NCBI GenBank assembly: GCA_030425395.1
Contig: JAUIAS010000003.1
Location: 107,075-171,074 of the forward strand
Length of the DNA stretch: 64,000 nucleotides
Reading direction: 5' to 3'
Source: Alphaproteobacteria bacterium
GTDB lineage: Bacteria > Pseudomonadota > Alphaproteobacteria > Rhodobacterales > Rhodobacteraceae
The position numbers were made by a program, and so were the translations under genes. The number at the start of each line of letters is the position of its first letter. Position 1 is the stretch's first letter. A model generated the notes under the pieces. It ran no database searches. It was not told the DNA's origin and saw nothing but the letters and a program-made list of their open reading frames with translations. Positions 42,703 to 50,988 of this stretch are shown here, in pieces.

Positions 42703-43697
42703 AGGCTGTCCCCCACCAAACAGGCTACATCCACCAGCCGGTGTGCATATCCCATTTCGTTGTCATACCACGCGTAGACCTTAACCTGGGTGCCTGCCAC
42801 CACCATGGTTGATGGCCCGTCGATGATCGTTGAGCGGGTATCGTTGGTGTAATCGGCACTGACAAGCGGGCGTGTCTCGAACCCGAGTATGCCCTTCAGC
42901 GCCCCGTCAGCGGCTTTGGCAAACAGCGCGTTGACCTCGTCCACGGTGGTCTCGCGTTCCATTTCGAACACACAATCGGTCAGCGACGCATTCAAGAGCG
43001 GAACGCGCACCGCATGGCCATTCAGCCGCCCCTTGAGCTCTGGATAGATCAACGTGATCGCGGTTGCGCTGCCCGTGGTTGTGGGGATCAGGGAATTGAG
43101 CGCAGACCGCGCCCGGCGCAGATCCTTTGCAGGCTTGTCCACGATGGTCTGGGTATTTGTAACATCGTGAATTGTCGTTATACTTCCGTGTTTTATCCCG
43201 ATTTCCTCATGCAGAACCTTGACCACTGGCGCGATACAGTTGGTAGTGCAGGAAGCCGCCGTGACGATCCGGTGGCGATTGGGATCATAAATGTGTTCGT
43301 TCACACCAAACACGATATTGGCCGCATCGCCGTCCTTGACCGGAGCCGAAACCACGACCTTCTTCACGCCGGCATCGAAATAAGGGGCAAGCTTGGCTTC
43401 GGTCTTGAAGACGCCTGTGCAATCAATCACCACATCGACCCCGTTCAGGGGGAGTTGCGCAATTGCGTTTGTGCCGATGAATGGCAGGCGCGTGCCATCA
43501 ATTGTGATGCTGTCCGCATCATGCGAAAACTCTGCGTCCCAGCGGCCGTGAACCGTGTCGAATTCCAAAAGATGCGCGTTCATTCCCGCATCGCCGGTGG
43601 CGTCATTGATCCACGCGATCTTTGCGCCGCGTGCGAGCAGAGGTTTCAGGGCAAGCTTGCCAACCCGTCCAAGGCCGTTCAGGGCATAGGTGGTCAT
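42699..43697 (-). CDS. ArsJ-associated glyceraldehyde-3-phosphate dehydrogenase
   Basis: 332 residues, GAPDH family. Seen: the NAD-binding N-terminus [18 protein letters not shown] (note GLGRVG rather than the usual GFGRIG), the catalytic cysteine in [11 protein letters not shown] near residue 150, the histidine region [11 protein letters not shown], and [13 protein letters not shown] near the end. In ars operons with arsJ this enzyme uses arsenate in place of phosphate and produces 1-arseno-3-phosphoglycerate for export. The divergent N-terminal motif and operon position set it apart from the glycolytic copy. Overlaps the upstream ArsR-ArsC gene by ATGA. Confidence 0.9.
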   Translation of the reverse strand: MTTYALNGLGRVGKLALKPLLARGAKIAWINDATGDAGMNAHLLEFDTVHGRWDAEFSHDADSITIDGTRLPFIGTNAIAQLPLNGVDVVIDCTGVFKTEAKLAPYFDAGVKKVVVSAPVKDGDAANIVFGVNEHIYDPNRHRIVTAASCTTNCIAPVVKVLHEEIGIKHGSITTIHDVTNTQTIVDKPAKDLRRARSALNSLIPTTTGSATAITLIYPELKGRLNGHAVRVPLLNASLTDCVFEMERETTVDEVNALFAKAADGALKGILGFETRPLVSADYTNDTRSTIIDGPSTMVVAGTQVKVYAWYDNEMGYAHRLVDVACLVGDSL

Positions 43698-44533
43698 GAT
43701 GCGGTATCCTTTTGGTCGATGTCCATGCGGGCGATGTCATCCACCGCCTGTTGTTGGCTGATCCGGTCCAGCGTTTCTATCGGCAGGGCGGTGAAGGCCC
43801 TTATTCTGTTGAGAAGTGCGCCATAAGCGCTTTGAAAAGCGAGACTTTTTTCCGCGTCTGTTCCGGTGGCCTTCACCGGGTCCGGCACCCCCCAATGGCC
43901 TGTAACGGGGCGTCCGGGCCAGGCGGCGCAATCCTCGTTTGCGGCGTGATCGCAGACCGTGAACACGAAATCCGGCTGGACCGCGTCAGGGCCTTGAAAC
44001 TCGGCCATCGTCTTGGCGCGCAGGCCGGATGTATCATGGCCCTTTGCGGCCAGAAGCCGCAAAGCGAAAGGATTCAGTTCGGAATACGGTCGCGTGCCGG
44101 CTGAATGGGCGATGAACCGGTCGCCGCCTTCGGCACGCAGCAGAGTTTCGGCAAAAATGGATCGCGCGGAATTGCCCGTGCAAATGAATAGCACGTGATA
44201 AGGCTTAGAAACTGTTTGATTTTCTCTGGTTGAAGGCAGGCAGAGTTCGGGCCGGCCCCGGCAGCAATCCAGAAACAGGAAATCCAGCGTCTGTCGCACG
44301 GTTGTCATGTCGACGCTATACCGCAGCGATGTGCCTTGGCGGGATTGGGTCACAAGATCTGCCTGCATCAGCGCAGCCAGATATGCCGACAGAGTGCTGG
44401 GTTTGATGCAAAGGGCCTGTGCGAGTTCGCCAGCGGGAACGCGGTCGGGAAACCGGCGCATCAACAGCCGGAAAATCGCAAGGCGCTGCTCATGGCCCAA
44501 CGTGGCGAGGCGGGAGGGAATCACATTTTCCAT
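43694..44533 (-). CDS. ArsR repressor fused to an ArsC-type low-molecular-weight phosphatase domain
   Basis: 279 residues, two domains. Residues 1-100 are an ArsR/SmtB winged helix ([38 protein letters not shown]) with an As(III)-binding type triad at Cys90, Cys91 and Cys98 ([11 protein letters not shown]), similar in position to that of Acidithiobacillus ArsR. From about residue 110 a LMW-phosphatase/ArsC domain follows with the CX5R loop [10 protein letters not shown] (Cys117), and redox cysteines in [11 protein letters not shown]. The fused protein would both sense arsenite and reduce arsenate or bind phospho-substrates. The ATG at 44533 has no ribosome binding site and coincides with the predicted transcription start. 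Confidence 0.88.
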   Translation of the reverse strand: MENVIPSRLATLGHEQRLAIFRLLMRRFPDRVPAGELAQALCIKPSTLSAYLAALMQADLVTQSRQGTSLRYSVDMTTVRQTLDFLFLDCCRGRPELCLPSTRENQTVSKPYHVLFICTGNSARSIFAETLLRAEGGDRFIAHSAGTRPYSELNPFALRLLAAKGHDTSGLRAKTMAEFQGPDAVQPDFVFTVCDHAANEDCAAWPGRPVTGHWGVPDPVKATGTDAEKSLAFQSAYGALLNRIRAFTALPIETLDRISQQQAVDDIARMDIDQKDTAS

Positions 44534-44551
44534 AATTCGAGAATAATGGAA
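44528..44551. promoter_or_regulatory. Candidate ArsR operator overlapping the ars start codon
   Basis: A 24-bp imperfect dyad: arms TTCCAT/ATGGAA with inner ATTC/GAAT, 10 of 12 positions paired per half. It covers the -10 region of the ars promoter and the ATG of the ArsR fusion gene. Confidence 0.6.
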
Positions 44552-44568
44552 ATATATGTGACCGGCAA
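44540..44568 (-). promoter_or_regulatory. Promoter of the ars operon
   Basis: On the minus strand TTGCCG, a 17-base spacer and TATTCT, six bases before the ATG. This places the transcription start at or next to the A of the start codon, so the mRNA is probably leaderless. Confidence 0.5.
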
Positions 44569-44628
44569 GCCGCCTTCTTTCCTTTCTGCCTGCTTCGTGT
44601 CACCTCTGTTTCGAACAAGGAGACCGCC

Positions 44629-45216
44629 ATGACCGATCACCCCACAATCTGGTTTCTGCGCCACGGCGAAACCGAATGGAACGCAACCCGCCGTATTCAG
44701 GGCCAGATGGAATCCCAGCTCAGCGCGCGCGGGCGCGAACATGCGGCCGAACAGGCGCTGATCATGCCGCCGATTCTGGCCACCGGACCGCGCGTCATGG
44801 TGTCCTCGCTGGGGCGGGCGCAGCAAACGGCGCGTATCGCTCTGGGCGATACCGAATTTGAGACCGATCCCCGACTGATGGAAATTCATGCCGGAGATTG
44901 GCAGGGGATGTTGTATGCCGAAGTCATGGAGCAATTCCCCGACAAGGTCACGCCCGGCATGCGGGCGCTGGATATCTTCACCGATGCCCCGGGCGGCGAG
45001 GGGCTGGCCGCGTTCACCGACCGGGTGCGTGGCGTGATCGACACTTTGGATGGGCCAACGGTTATCGTGGCGCATGGCCTTTGGGGGCAGGTGATGCGCG
45101 GCCTGTTGCGCGGGCTGAACCATGAGGAAACCGCGATGCTCGATAACCTTCAAGGTGTCGTCTATCACCTTGAAAACGGGCAGGAAACAATCCTGCGGCC
45201 GCCCTCGGTGGTTTGA
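44629..45216 (+). CDS. Histidine phosphatase (phosphoglycerate-mutase superfamily)
   Basis: 195 residues with the RHGE active-site motif (FLRHGETEWNATRRIQGQME at residues 9-28) and the second catalytic histidine in VIVAHGLWGQVMRGLLRGL near residue 150. This is the cofactor-dependent phosphoglycerate-mutase-like branch that hydrolyses various phosphate esters; substrate unknown. It faces away from the ars operon across a 95-base spacer. The ribosome binding site is AAGGAGA upstream of ATG 44629. A role with 3-phosphoglycerate chemistry of the ars genes is tempting but unsupported. Confidence 0.88.
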   Translation: MTDHPTIWFLRHGETEWNATRRIQGQMESQLSARGREHAAEQALIMPPILATGPRVMVSSLGRAQQTARIALGDTEFETDPRLMEIHAGDWQGMLYAEVMEQFPDKVTPGMRALDIFTDAPGGEGLAAFTDRVRGVIDTLDGPTVIVAHGLWGQVMRGLLRGLNHEETAMLDNLQGVVYHLENGQETILRPPSVV

Positions 45217-45225
45217 AGCGCGGGA

Positions 45226-45693
45226 TCAACACAGCCGCATCAGGTATGCCTGCATTCCGTCGCAGACCAGCACGCCGCGCTGGTTGTGGATGCGCAGGTC
45301 CAGCCGCATCACGCCCGTCGTGGTGCCCTTTTCCAGCGCTGTAATCTCGAATTCGGGATACAGCGTGTCGCCTTCGTAAACGGGGGCCAGGAACCGGCTG
45401 GATTGTTCCAGAAACCCGATGAGCGCCTCGCCCATCTGATGGGCGAGCGGACTGGCTCCGATCGCAGCCTGAATCAACGTCTGGTACCCGTGTGCATAAA
45501 GCCCCGGATGCCCCAGCCGTTCCAGATAGGCCGCATCATAGTGAATCGGGTGGTTGTCGCCGCTGGCTGCCTGAAAAGCCGCGAAAACACCTGCGGTCAT
45601 CGTCCGCGACGGCGCGCGGAAAACCTCGCCCACGGCAAAGTCATCAAATGCACGTGTCGGATGGGTGACATGGGTTCTTGGATCAAATGCCAT
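45226..45693 (-). CDS. MaoC-like dehydratase ((R)-specific enoyl hydratase fold)
   Basis: 155 residues, single hot-dog domain. Seen: the hydratase motif AASGDNHPIHYDAAYLERLG near residue 43, with the catalytic Asp and His, and LAPVYEGDTLYPEFEITALE in the second half. Members hydrate or dehydrate acyl-CoA intermediates; short ones act in PHA or branched acid metabolism. The substrate is not predictable here. Ends ten bases from the convergent phosphatase gene. Confidence 0.85.
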   Translation of the reverse strand: MAFDPRTHVTHPTRAFDDFAVGEVFRAPSRTMTAGVFAAFQAASGDNHPIHYDAAYLERLGHPGLYAHGYQTLIQAAIGASPLAHQMGEALIGFLEQSSRFLAPVYEGDTLYPEFEITALEKGTTTGVMRLDLRIHNQRGVLVCDGMQAYLMRLC

Positions 45694-45760
45694 GTTGTTT
45701 CCTCAAGGTGCCAAGTTGCCTCTTGCGCAGCGGCCAAGGCTTTTCTATATGGCGCTGGTC

Positions 45761-45836
<76 letters not shown>

Positions 45837-46373
45837 TTCCCCTCCCGAAGGTGTCCAAGCCGCAGCGAATGTGCGGGATATTTTATTTGATTGAGTTTCT
45901 TGCCTTGCGGTCTGCCAAGCTTGGCAATCTGTCCCCGGATTTCAGTGACTTGTCTGTTTCGAAGAAAAGATAACGCGGTTTGAGAATCAGGTCCGGGCCA
46001 AGGCCGGGATCATGGATGAGGCACAACAAAACTCTCGAGTTTACGCCTGTTTCCCGTCTGGCCAGCAAATTGATTTGAATATTGAAGCACCGTGCCCAAG
46101 GCCGTTCGCCGCGAATATCGCGGGCTCTCCATTCCATGGATGCTGCGGTTCGTTTGGTCAGGGCGATTGAAGGCGGCAAAAGCCATCTTCGTGCGGGGCG
46201 AAAGGTGTTCTCGCGCATTCGGAGATGTCGGGGGCGCTACCGTAGTGCGGAACAATCTCGGGCCGCTGCGAATAACTGGTCAAGAAGCGGCGAAAAATCG
46301 TCAAACCCCGCTTGACGCGGCGGGGGCCACCTCATATTAGGTCGCAACGCTCAGGCATCTGGGCGGGTAGCGA
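45837..46373. other. Gene-poor stretch between tRNA-Val and tRNA-Asp
   Basis: 537 bases with no gene I can support. Two weak open frames (minus 45883-46218, plus 46092-46340) overlap each other and look unlike neighbouring coding sequence. The left part is noticeably AT-richer. The right end carries the tRNA-Asp promoter. No integrase remnant or repeated tRNA end was found. Confidence 0.6.
46312..46340 (+). promoter_or_regulatory. Promoter of the tRNA-Asp genes
   Basis: TTGACG and TATTAG separated by 17 bases, 33 bases upstream of the first tRNA-Asp. Sigma-70-type. Confidence 0.75.
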
Positions 46374-46450
46374 GCGGTTGTAGCTCAGTTGGTTAGAGTA
46401 CCGGCCTGTCACGCCGGGGGTCGCGGGTTCGAGCCCCGTCAACCGCGCCA
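46374..46450 (+). tRNA. tRNA-Asp (anticodon GTC), copy 1
   Basis: A 77-base cloverleaf: acceptor GCGGTTG/CAACCGC, anticodon stem CCGGC/GCCGG around the loop CTGTCAC (anticodon GTC), T-loop TTCGAGC, encoded CCA. Its G34 is a target of the tgt product encoded at 31881. Confidence 0.97.
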
Positions 46451-46483
46451 CCGCTGCCCGATCACGATGTCCGTTGCGCAAGC

Positions 46484-46560
46484 GCGGTTGTAGCTCAGTT
46501 GGTTAGAGTACCGGCCTGTCACGCCGGGGGTCGCGGGTTCGAGCCCCGTCAACCGCGCCA
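46484..46560 (+). tRNA. tRNA-Asp (anticodon GTC), copy 2
   Basis: Identical in sequence to copy 1 over all 77 bases, separated from it by 33 bases. Probably co-transcribed from the same promoter. Confidence 0.97.
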
Positions 46561-46631
46561 CTTTCCTCTTACTTGTCAATCAGTTTACCCCCATCGGGGG
46601 CAGTTGCCTTTGTGTCGGCGGTTGGCGCCGC

Positions 46632-47396
46632 CTAGTAGGCATACCCCAAGGCGGCCTCTACCTCCGGGTCGGTCTGCGCTCTCAGAAAGTCCATATCCTG
46701 CGCGCTCAGAGTGGCAGGAGTGGCGGGGCGTTGTTCAACAGATGGTTTGAACTTGGATCCGAGCCTGCGGGCAAACGGTTTGAACGGAGTTGCAGGCGTG
46801 GGCAGAGACAGACCTTCGCATACCGCGCTGATCACCGCCTCAGGATTGGTTTGCATGTCTTCCATACGGATCAGAACCATAGTGCAATCGCGGCGGAACA
46901 TGCCCGTCAGCGCGCGGATCTTTGCGCTGCGCAGGGCAAAGAGGTTGGCATAAGGCGCGCCGCTGATCGGATCGCGGTCGTGTTGCAGCGCACGCCCCAC
47001 AAGGGGCCGGGCCTCGGGTCCGCCGAAATATCGCGCCCGGTCCACCACCGTTTCCCAGGGCGCGCGGATAAACTCGGAAAACGTCATGCGTTGCATATGG
47101 GGCGGTGTGTGCCACGGTTTCGAATGCATCGACCGGGCCCAATCGGCGGCGTTGCGCACGATGCCCAGAACCGCCAGATCGCCCGGCACGGCGACCATAT
47201 GGGGAAATCCATGTTTCCAGCCCAGCACCTCTGATGCCTCAAGCGGGCTGTGCCGCATCATAAGACGGCGTAACAGGTTCGTACCTGATGACCGTTCACC
47301 CAGCACCTGAAACCGACGTGGCGGCAGAGTGCCGACGGCGCGAACTGTCAGCCCGCTGTTTGCGAATTCCGGGGGAACGGGCAGGGCGTCTGTCAT
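46632..47396 (-). CDS. Sulfotransferase-like P-loop protein
   Basis: 254 residues. Near residue 32 the sequence VLGERSSGTNLLRRLMMRH is a P-loop-like 5'-phosphosulfate (PAPS) binding motif as in bacterial sulfotransferase-like proteins; an AVLGIVRNAADWARSMHSKP segment matches the 3'-phosphate loop (RNP-like, R-N then S). Substrate unknown; carbohydrate or polysaccharide sulfation is plausible because a glycosyltransferase gene lies divergently next to it. The ATG at 47396 is chosen for its AGGA-type ribosome binding site; an in-frame ATG at 47447 would add 17 residues. Confidence 0.72.
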   Translation of the reverse strand: MTDALPVPPEFANSGLTVRAVGTLPPRRFQVLGERSSGTNLLRRLMMRHSPLEASEVLGWKHGFPHMVAVPGDLAVLGIVRNAADWARSMHSKPWHTPPHMQRMTFSEFIRAPWETVVDRARYFGGPEARPLVGRALQHDRDPISGAPYANLFALRSAKIRALTGMFRRDCTMVLIRMEDMQTNPEAVISAVCEGLSLPTPATPFKPFARRLGSKFKPSVEQRPATPATLSAQDMDFLRAQTDPEVEAALGYAY

Positions 47397-47503
47397 GGTC
47401 AATTCCTGAAACGGATCGCGGTAAAGATGCAGAATGGGGATTCTCATACCCTGCCGATGCCTGTAACACTACCGTTCAATGAACAGGCACAAGGGGCAGG
47501 CCC

Positions 47504-48376
47504 ATGGGCAGGATCGCCGCCGTCACAATGGTGCGGGACGACGCATTCTTTCTGGATATCTGGCTGCGCCACTATGGCGGCCTGCTGGGGCGCGAGAATT
47601 GCTATGTTGTGAACCATGGCCGCGGTGCGGGCGTCGCGCAGCAGGCGGCCGGATGCAACATCATCGGTATTCCCGGCGATCCGCATCCCAATTTCGATAT
47701 GAAGCGCTGGCGGTTGCTCAATAACATCGTGATGGGCCTGCGGTCCTATTATGACCATGTGATCGTGGGCGATGTGGATGAAATCGTGATCACCGATCCT
47801 GACTGCGGCAAGGATCTGGCCCAGTGGATATCGGACCAGCCCACCGGCCGGGTTCTGACGCCGGTGGGCCTTGAGGTGATCCACAGGATCGACATCGAAC
47901 ACGATGCAATCGGTGATCACGTGCTTGGCCCGCGCCGCCATGTGCGCCCGGCCCCGCATTACTCCAAACCGTGCATCATCTCCGCGGGCACCAAGATCGC
48001 ACGTGGCGGCCATTTCACCCAGTATGACAAGCTGCACGCCCCGGACGAGCTGTATCTGCTGCATCTGAAGTTCTGCGATATCGGTGTCTACGCACAAGCG
48101 ATGGACAATCGCAACGCGGTGGCGGCGGCCACGGGGGCGCATTTCAAGGACGCCTCCATCGGCCGTCACTGGTTCGCCGAGATGCGTGGAGAGGATCGCG
48201 CCGTGTTTGACGCGTTTATCACCCTCGATGAGCAGGAGACGTTCAACACGGGTCCGATCCGTCGCCGGATGTATCGAAGCTGGAAACCGCGCGGCGACAG
48301 CGGGTTCTGGCAATTCGACCGGCCGGATTATGCCATGCAATACCTGCTGCCTGAGCGTTTCAGCGGCCTGGTCTGA
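47504..48376 (+). CDS. Glycosyltransferase family 2-like protein (Glyco_tranf_2_4)
   Basis: 290 residues, cytosolic, GT-A-type fold. Seen: VTMVRDDAFFLDIWLRHYGG at residues 7-26 (the 'yrDEa' start typical of the Glyco_tranf_2_4/GT92-like group) and the metal-binding DxD in VIVGDVDEIVI near residue 92. Late segments YSKPCIISAGTKIARGGHF and LLHLKFCDI are typical of the group. It probably adds a sugar to a surface polysaccharide. Adjacent to the sulfotransferase-like gene in divergent orientation, with about 107 bases between starts. Confidence 0.82.
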   Translation: MGRIAAVTMVRDDAFFLDIWLRHYGGLLGRENCYVVNHGRGAGVAQQAAGCNIIGIPGDPHPNFDMKRWRLLNNIVMGLRSYYDHVIVGDVDEIVITDPDCGKDLAQWISDQPTGRVLTPVGLEVIHRIDIEHDAIGDHVLGPRRHVRPAPHYSKPCIISAGTKIARGGHFTQYDKLHAPDELYLLHLKFCDIGVYAQAMDNRNAVAAATGAHFKDASIGRHWFAEMRGEDRAVFDAFITLDEQETFNTGPIRRRMYRSWKPRGDSGFWQFDRPDYAMQYLLPERFSGLV

Positions 48377-48482
48377 CGCGCAAAGCGAAGGCACCGCGGT
48401 GACCCGGTTCGCGCCGGGCTTGCACGGGGCGATCAAAAGGCATCTAACCGCAGGTGCAAGACCCTGATCTGTGGACCTTCCG

Positions 48483-49415
48483 ATGCAATCGCAAACCCAT
48501 TCACCCGCCGCGGGCATTGCCTTTATGATCCTCGGGATGTTTCTCATCTCGGTGAATGACATGCTGATCAAAGGTGTGTCCGGAAATTATCCGCTGCACG
48601 AGGTGGTGCTGATCCGCAGCCTGATCGGCCTGTGCTTTACGCTGGTCTTCATGAAACTCGAAGGCGGTTTGCACCTGATGCGCACGTCCCGGCCGGGCCT
48701 GCACCTGTTGCGCGCAGCACTGGTGGTGACTGCAAATTCCGCCTTCTACGCCGCCATCGTGGTGATGCCGCTTGCCACGGCCACGGCCATCTATTTCGTG
48801 GCACCGATGTTCATCACGTTGCTGTCGGTTCCGGTGCTGGGCGAAACCGTTGGCCTGCGGCGCATTGCGGCCGTTCTTGTCGGGTTTTCGGGGGTTATCG
48901 TGGCGATGTGGTCGCAGCTCAGTTTCGGCGTCGGCTGGCTGGCGCTGCTGCCGGTTGTGGCGGCTGCGGGCTATGCGGGCATGTCGGTGCTCACCCGCCG
49001 GCTGGGTGGGGGGGCGTCGGCCTCTACGCTTGCGTTCTATATCCAACTGGCATTCGTGATCGTGTCTCTGGCATTTTACCTCGTTGCAGGGGATGGCCGC
49101 TTTATACACGCAGGGTCTTCGCCCAGCCTGTTCTTTCTGCTCCGGCCTTGGGTCTGGCCGGATCCGGCGGATCTCCCGGTGCTGATCGGGCTTGGACTTA
49201 TGTCAGCGGTCGTGGGGTATTCCATGTCACAGGCCTACCGGCTGGCGCGGGCCTCGGCCGTGGCACCGTTTGAATACGTTCTGCTTGTGTTTGCCCTGTT
49301 CTGGGGGTGGATCGTCTTTGACGAATGGCCCGCCCCCACGGTGTTTGCAGGGGCCGCAATCATAATCGCCTCAGGGGCCTATATCTTCATGCGCGAAGAA
49401 CGCCGCCGCCGCTGA
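48483..49415 (+). CDS. EamA-family (DMT) transporter
   Basis: Ten-helix inner-membrane transporter of the drug/metabolite superfamily, 310 residues with two EamA repeats (LISVNDMLIKGVSGNYPLHE, VVMPLATATAIYFVAPMFIT; second repeat GLGLMSAVVGYSMSQAYRLA). Substrate unknown; many relatives export amino acids or metabolites. The start is ambiguous: GTG at 48471 or ATG at 48483; neither has a strong ribosome binding site and the ATG is listed. Followed by the inverted hairpin element at 49455. Confidence 0.85.
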   Translation: MQSQTHSPAAGIAFMILGMFLISVNDMLIKGVSGNYPLHEVVLIRSLIGLCFTLVFMKLEGGLHLMRTSRPGLHLLRAALVVTANSAFYAAIVVMPLATATAIYFVAPMFITLLSVPVLGETVGLRRIAAVLVGFSGVIVAMWSQLSFGVGWLALLPVVAAAGYAGMSVLTRRLGGGASASTLAFYIQLAFVIVSLAFYLVAGDGRFIHAGSSPSLFFLLRPWVWPDPADLPVLIGLGLMSAVVGYSMSQAYRLARASAVAPFEYVLLVFALFWGWIVFDEWPAPTVFAGAAIIIASGAYIFMREERRRR

Positions 49416-49454
49416 CACCCTGCCCAACATGCCCCTCGAAAACGCCTTCCCCTT

Positions 49455-49504
49455 TTTCTCTTGCTGAAAATATCCCGGGGGGTGCGGGGGGCAGAGCCCC
49501 CCGC
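49455..49504 (-). repeat. Dispersed hairpin element, copy C
   Basis: Inverted copy of the 49-bp element found at 8483 and 11006: tail TTTCTCTTGCTGAAAATATC, then the hairpin GCGGGGGG-CAGAG-CCCCCCGC. It differs from copies A and B by one base in the tail and by its loop. Confidence 0.88.
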
Positions 49505-49605
49505 CGCCAATTATTTGCACCCCGTTCGGGGTGCGGGGGCAGAGCCCCCCGCCGCGTATCCTGCACACCCCGTTCAGGTCGCGGGGGGCCAAACCCCTCG
49601 CTTTC
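49505..49605. repeat. Tandem hairpin array next to copy C
   Basis: Two further hairpins of the GCGGGGG/CCCCCCGC type (49533-49552 and 49581-49601), linked by a perfect 18-base hairpin GCACCCCGTTCGGGGTGC (49517-49534) and its degraded repeat. Together with copy C this makes three tandem GC hairpins between the EamA stop and the convergent M20 peptidase stop. Confidence 0.8.
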
Positions 49606-50988
49606 TTACCCTGCCTCGCGGGTCAGTGCGTCAAGGACCCGCGCCCAGCTGCGGGTGCCTTTGTGGAAACTCTCCAGATCGTATTTCTCGTTGGGGCTGT
49701 GGATCTGATCATCGTCCTTGCCAAAGCCGATCAACATCGGCGTGGTCTCCGCGATGTTCAGGAAATGCCCTGCGATTGGGATGGACCCGCCGCAGCCGAT
49801 ATAGGCCGCGGGATCGGGCCATTCGTCGGACAAAGCCTGGCGTGCCGCTTCGAATGCAGGGGCGGAGGTATCAAAATTGCCTGCTTTTGAGGCCCCGTGC
49901 CCATGAAACTCAACACTGCAATCGGCGGGTACCATGGCGCGCACCATCTCGCGAAAGCTTTCGCGCAGCGCGTGCGGGTCCTGATCGCCGACCAGCCGGA
50001 ACGAAATCTTGGCGCTGGCCTTTGATGGCAACACGGTCTTGAAACCGGCCCCCGCATAGCCGCCGGAAATGCCATTGACCTCGCAGGTGGGGCGCGACCA
50101 GATCATCTCAAGCGCGCTGCGCCCGGTTTCGCCAGCCGGAGAAGACAGCCCCACGTCGCCAAGAAAGCGTGCCGCGTCAAAGCCCAGCCCGTCCCACTGG
50201 GCGCGCAATTCATCCGAAATCTCGGGCACGCCGTCATAAAATCCGGGCACCGTGATCCGCCCGCTGTCATCGTGCAGAGCGGCAATGATGCGTGCGAGAA
50301 CCCGGATCGGGTTCATGGCGGCCCCGCCATACATCCCCGAATGCAGGTCCTTGGTAGGGCCGGTGATGGTGATTTCCTCACCCAACAGCCCGCGCAGCAT
50401 CGTGGTGATCGCGGGAACGCGGCTGTCGAACAGGCCCGTGTCGCAGATCAGGGCCAGATCGGCCTTCAGCGCGTCGGCGTGATCGGTCATGAACGGAACC
50501 AGAGACGGAGAGCCGGATTCTTCCTCGCCCTCAAGGAAAAAGGTGATCTTGCAGGGCAGGGTGCCATGCACGGCTTTCCATGCGCGGCAGGCTTCGATGA
50601 ACGTCATCAACTGGCCCTTGTCATCGGCGGCCCCGCGCCCGCGGATCACCCGGCCCTTTGGGGTGTCTTCGATCTGCGGATCGAACGGGTCGCGGTCCCA
50701 CAAGTCCAGCGGATCGACCGGTTGCACGTCGTAGTGGCCGTAGAACAACAGGTGCGGCCCGGGGCCGTCTATGGTGCCCATCACCATCGGATGACCCGGT
50801 GTCGGGCATTTGCGCGCATCCACCCCAAGACTTTGCAGATCGGCCACCAGCCAATCGGCAGCCGCGTCGCAATCGGCGGCATAGGCGGGATCGGTGGAAA
50901 TCGAGGGAATGCGCAACAGCGCCATCAGCCGCTCAAGCGCGGCATCAAGGTCTTCATCGATTCGGTTGAGAACGGTATCGAGGGACAT
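49606..50988 (-). CDS. M20-family dipeptidase/carboxypeptidase
   Basis: Zinc metallopeptidase of 460 residues, cytosolic. Seen: LLFYGHYDVQPVDPLDLWDR with the first metal-binding His and Asp near residue 83, then RGAADDKGQL with the bridging Asp and EGEEESGSPS with the catalytic Glu pair near residue 150; the lid (dimerisation) domain spans about 195-365. Close relatives are annotated as cytosol non-specific dipeptidase or acetylornithine-like; substrate not predictable. The ATG at 50988 starts the domain. Its 3' end lies next to the hairpin array. Confidence 0.9.
   Translation of the reverse strand: MSLDTVLNRIDEDLDAALERLMALLRIPSISTDPAYAADCDAAADWLVADLQSLGVDARKCPTPGHPMVMGTIDGPGPHLLFYGHYDVQPVDPLDLWDRDPFDPQIEDTPKGRVIRGRGAADDKGQLMTFIEACRAWKAVHGTLPCKITFFLEGEEESGSPSLVPFMTDHADALKADLALICDTGLFDSRVPAITTMLRGLLGEEITITGPTKDLHSGMYGGAAMNPIRVLARIIAALHDDSGRITVPGFYDGVPEISDELRAQWDGLGFDAARFLGDVGLSSPAGETGRSALEMIWSRPTCEVNGISGGYAGAGFKTVLPSKASAKISFRLVGDQDPHALRESFREMVRAMVPADCSVEFHGHGASKAGNFDTSAPAFEAARQALSDEWPDPAAYIGCGGSIPIAGHFLNIAETTPMLIGFGKDDDQIHSPNEKYDLESFHKGTRSWARVLDALTREAG

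Noticed and set aside
46092..46340. An 82-codon plus-strand frame near the tRNA genes
   Set aside because: Its sequence has no conserved look, its 3' end runs over the tRNA-Asp promoter, and a frame on the other strand overlaps it.
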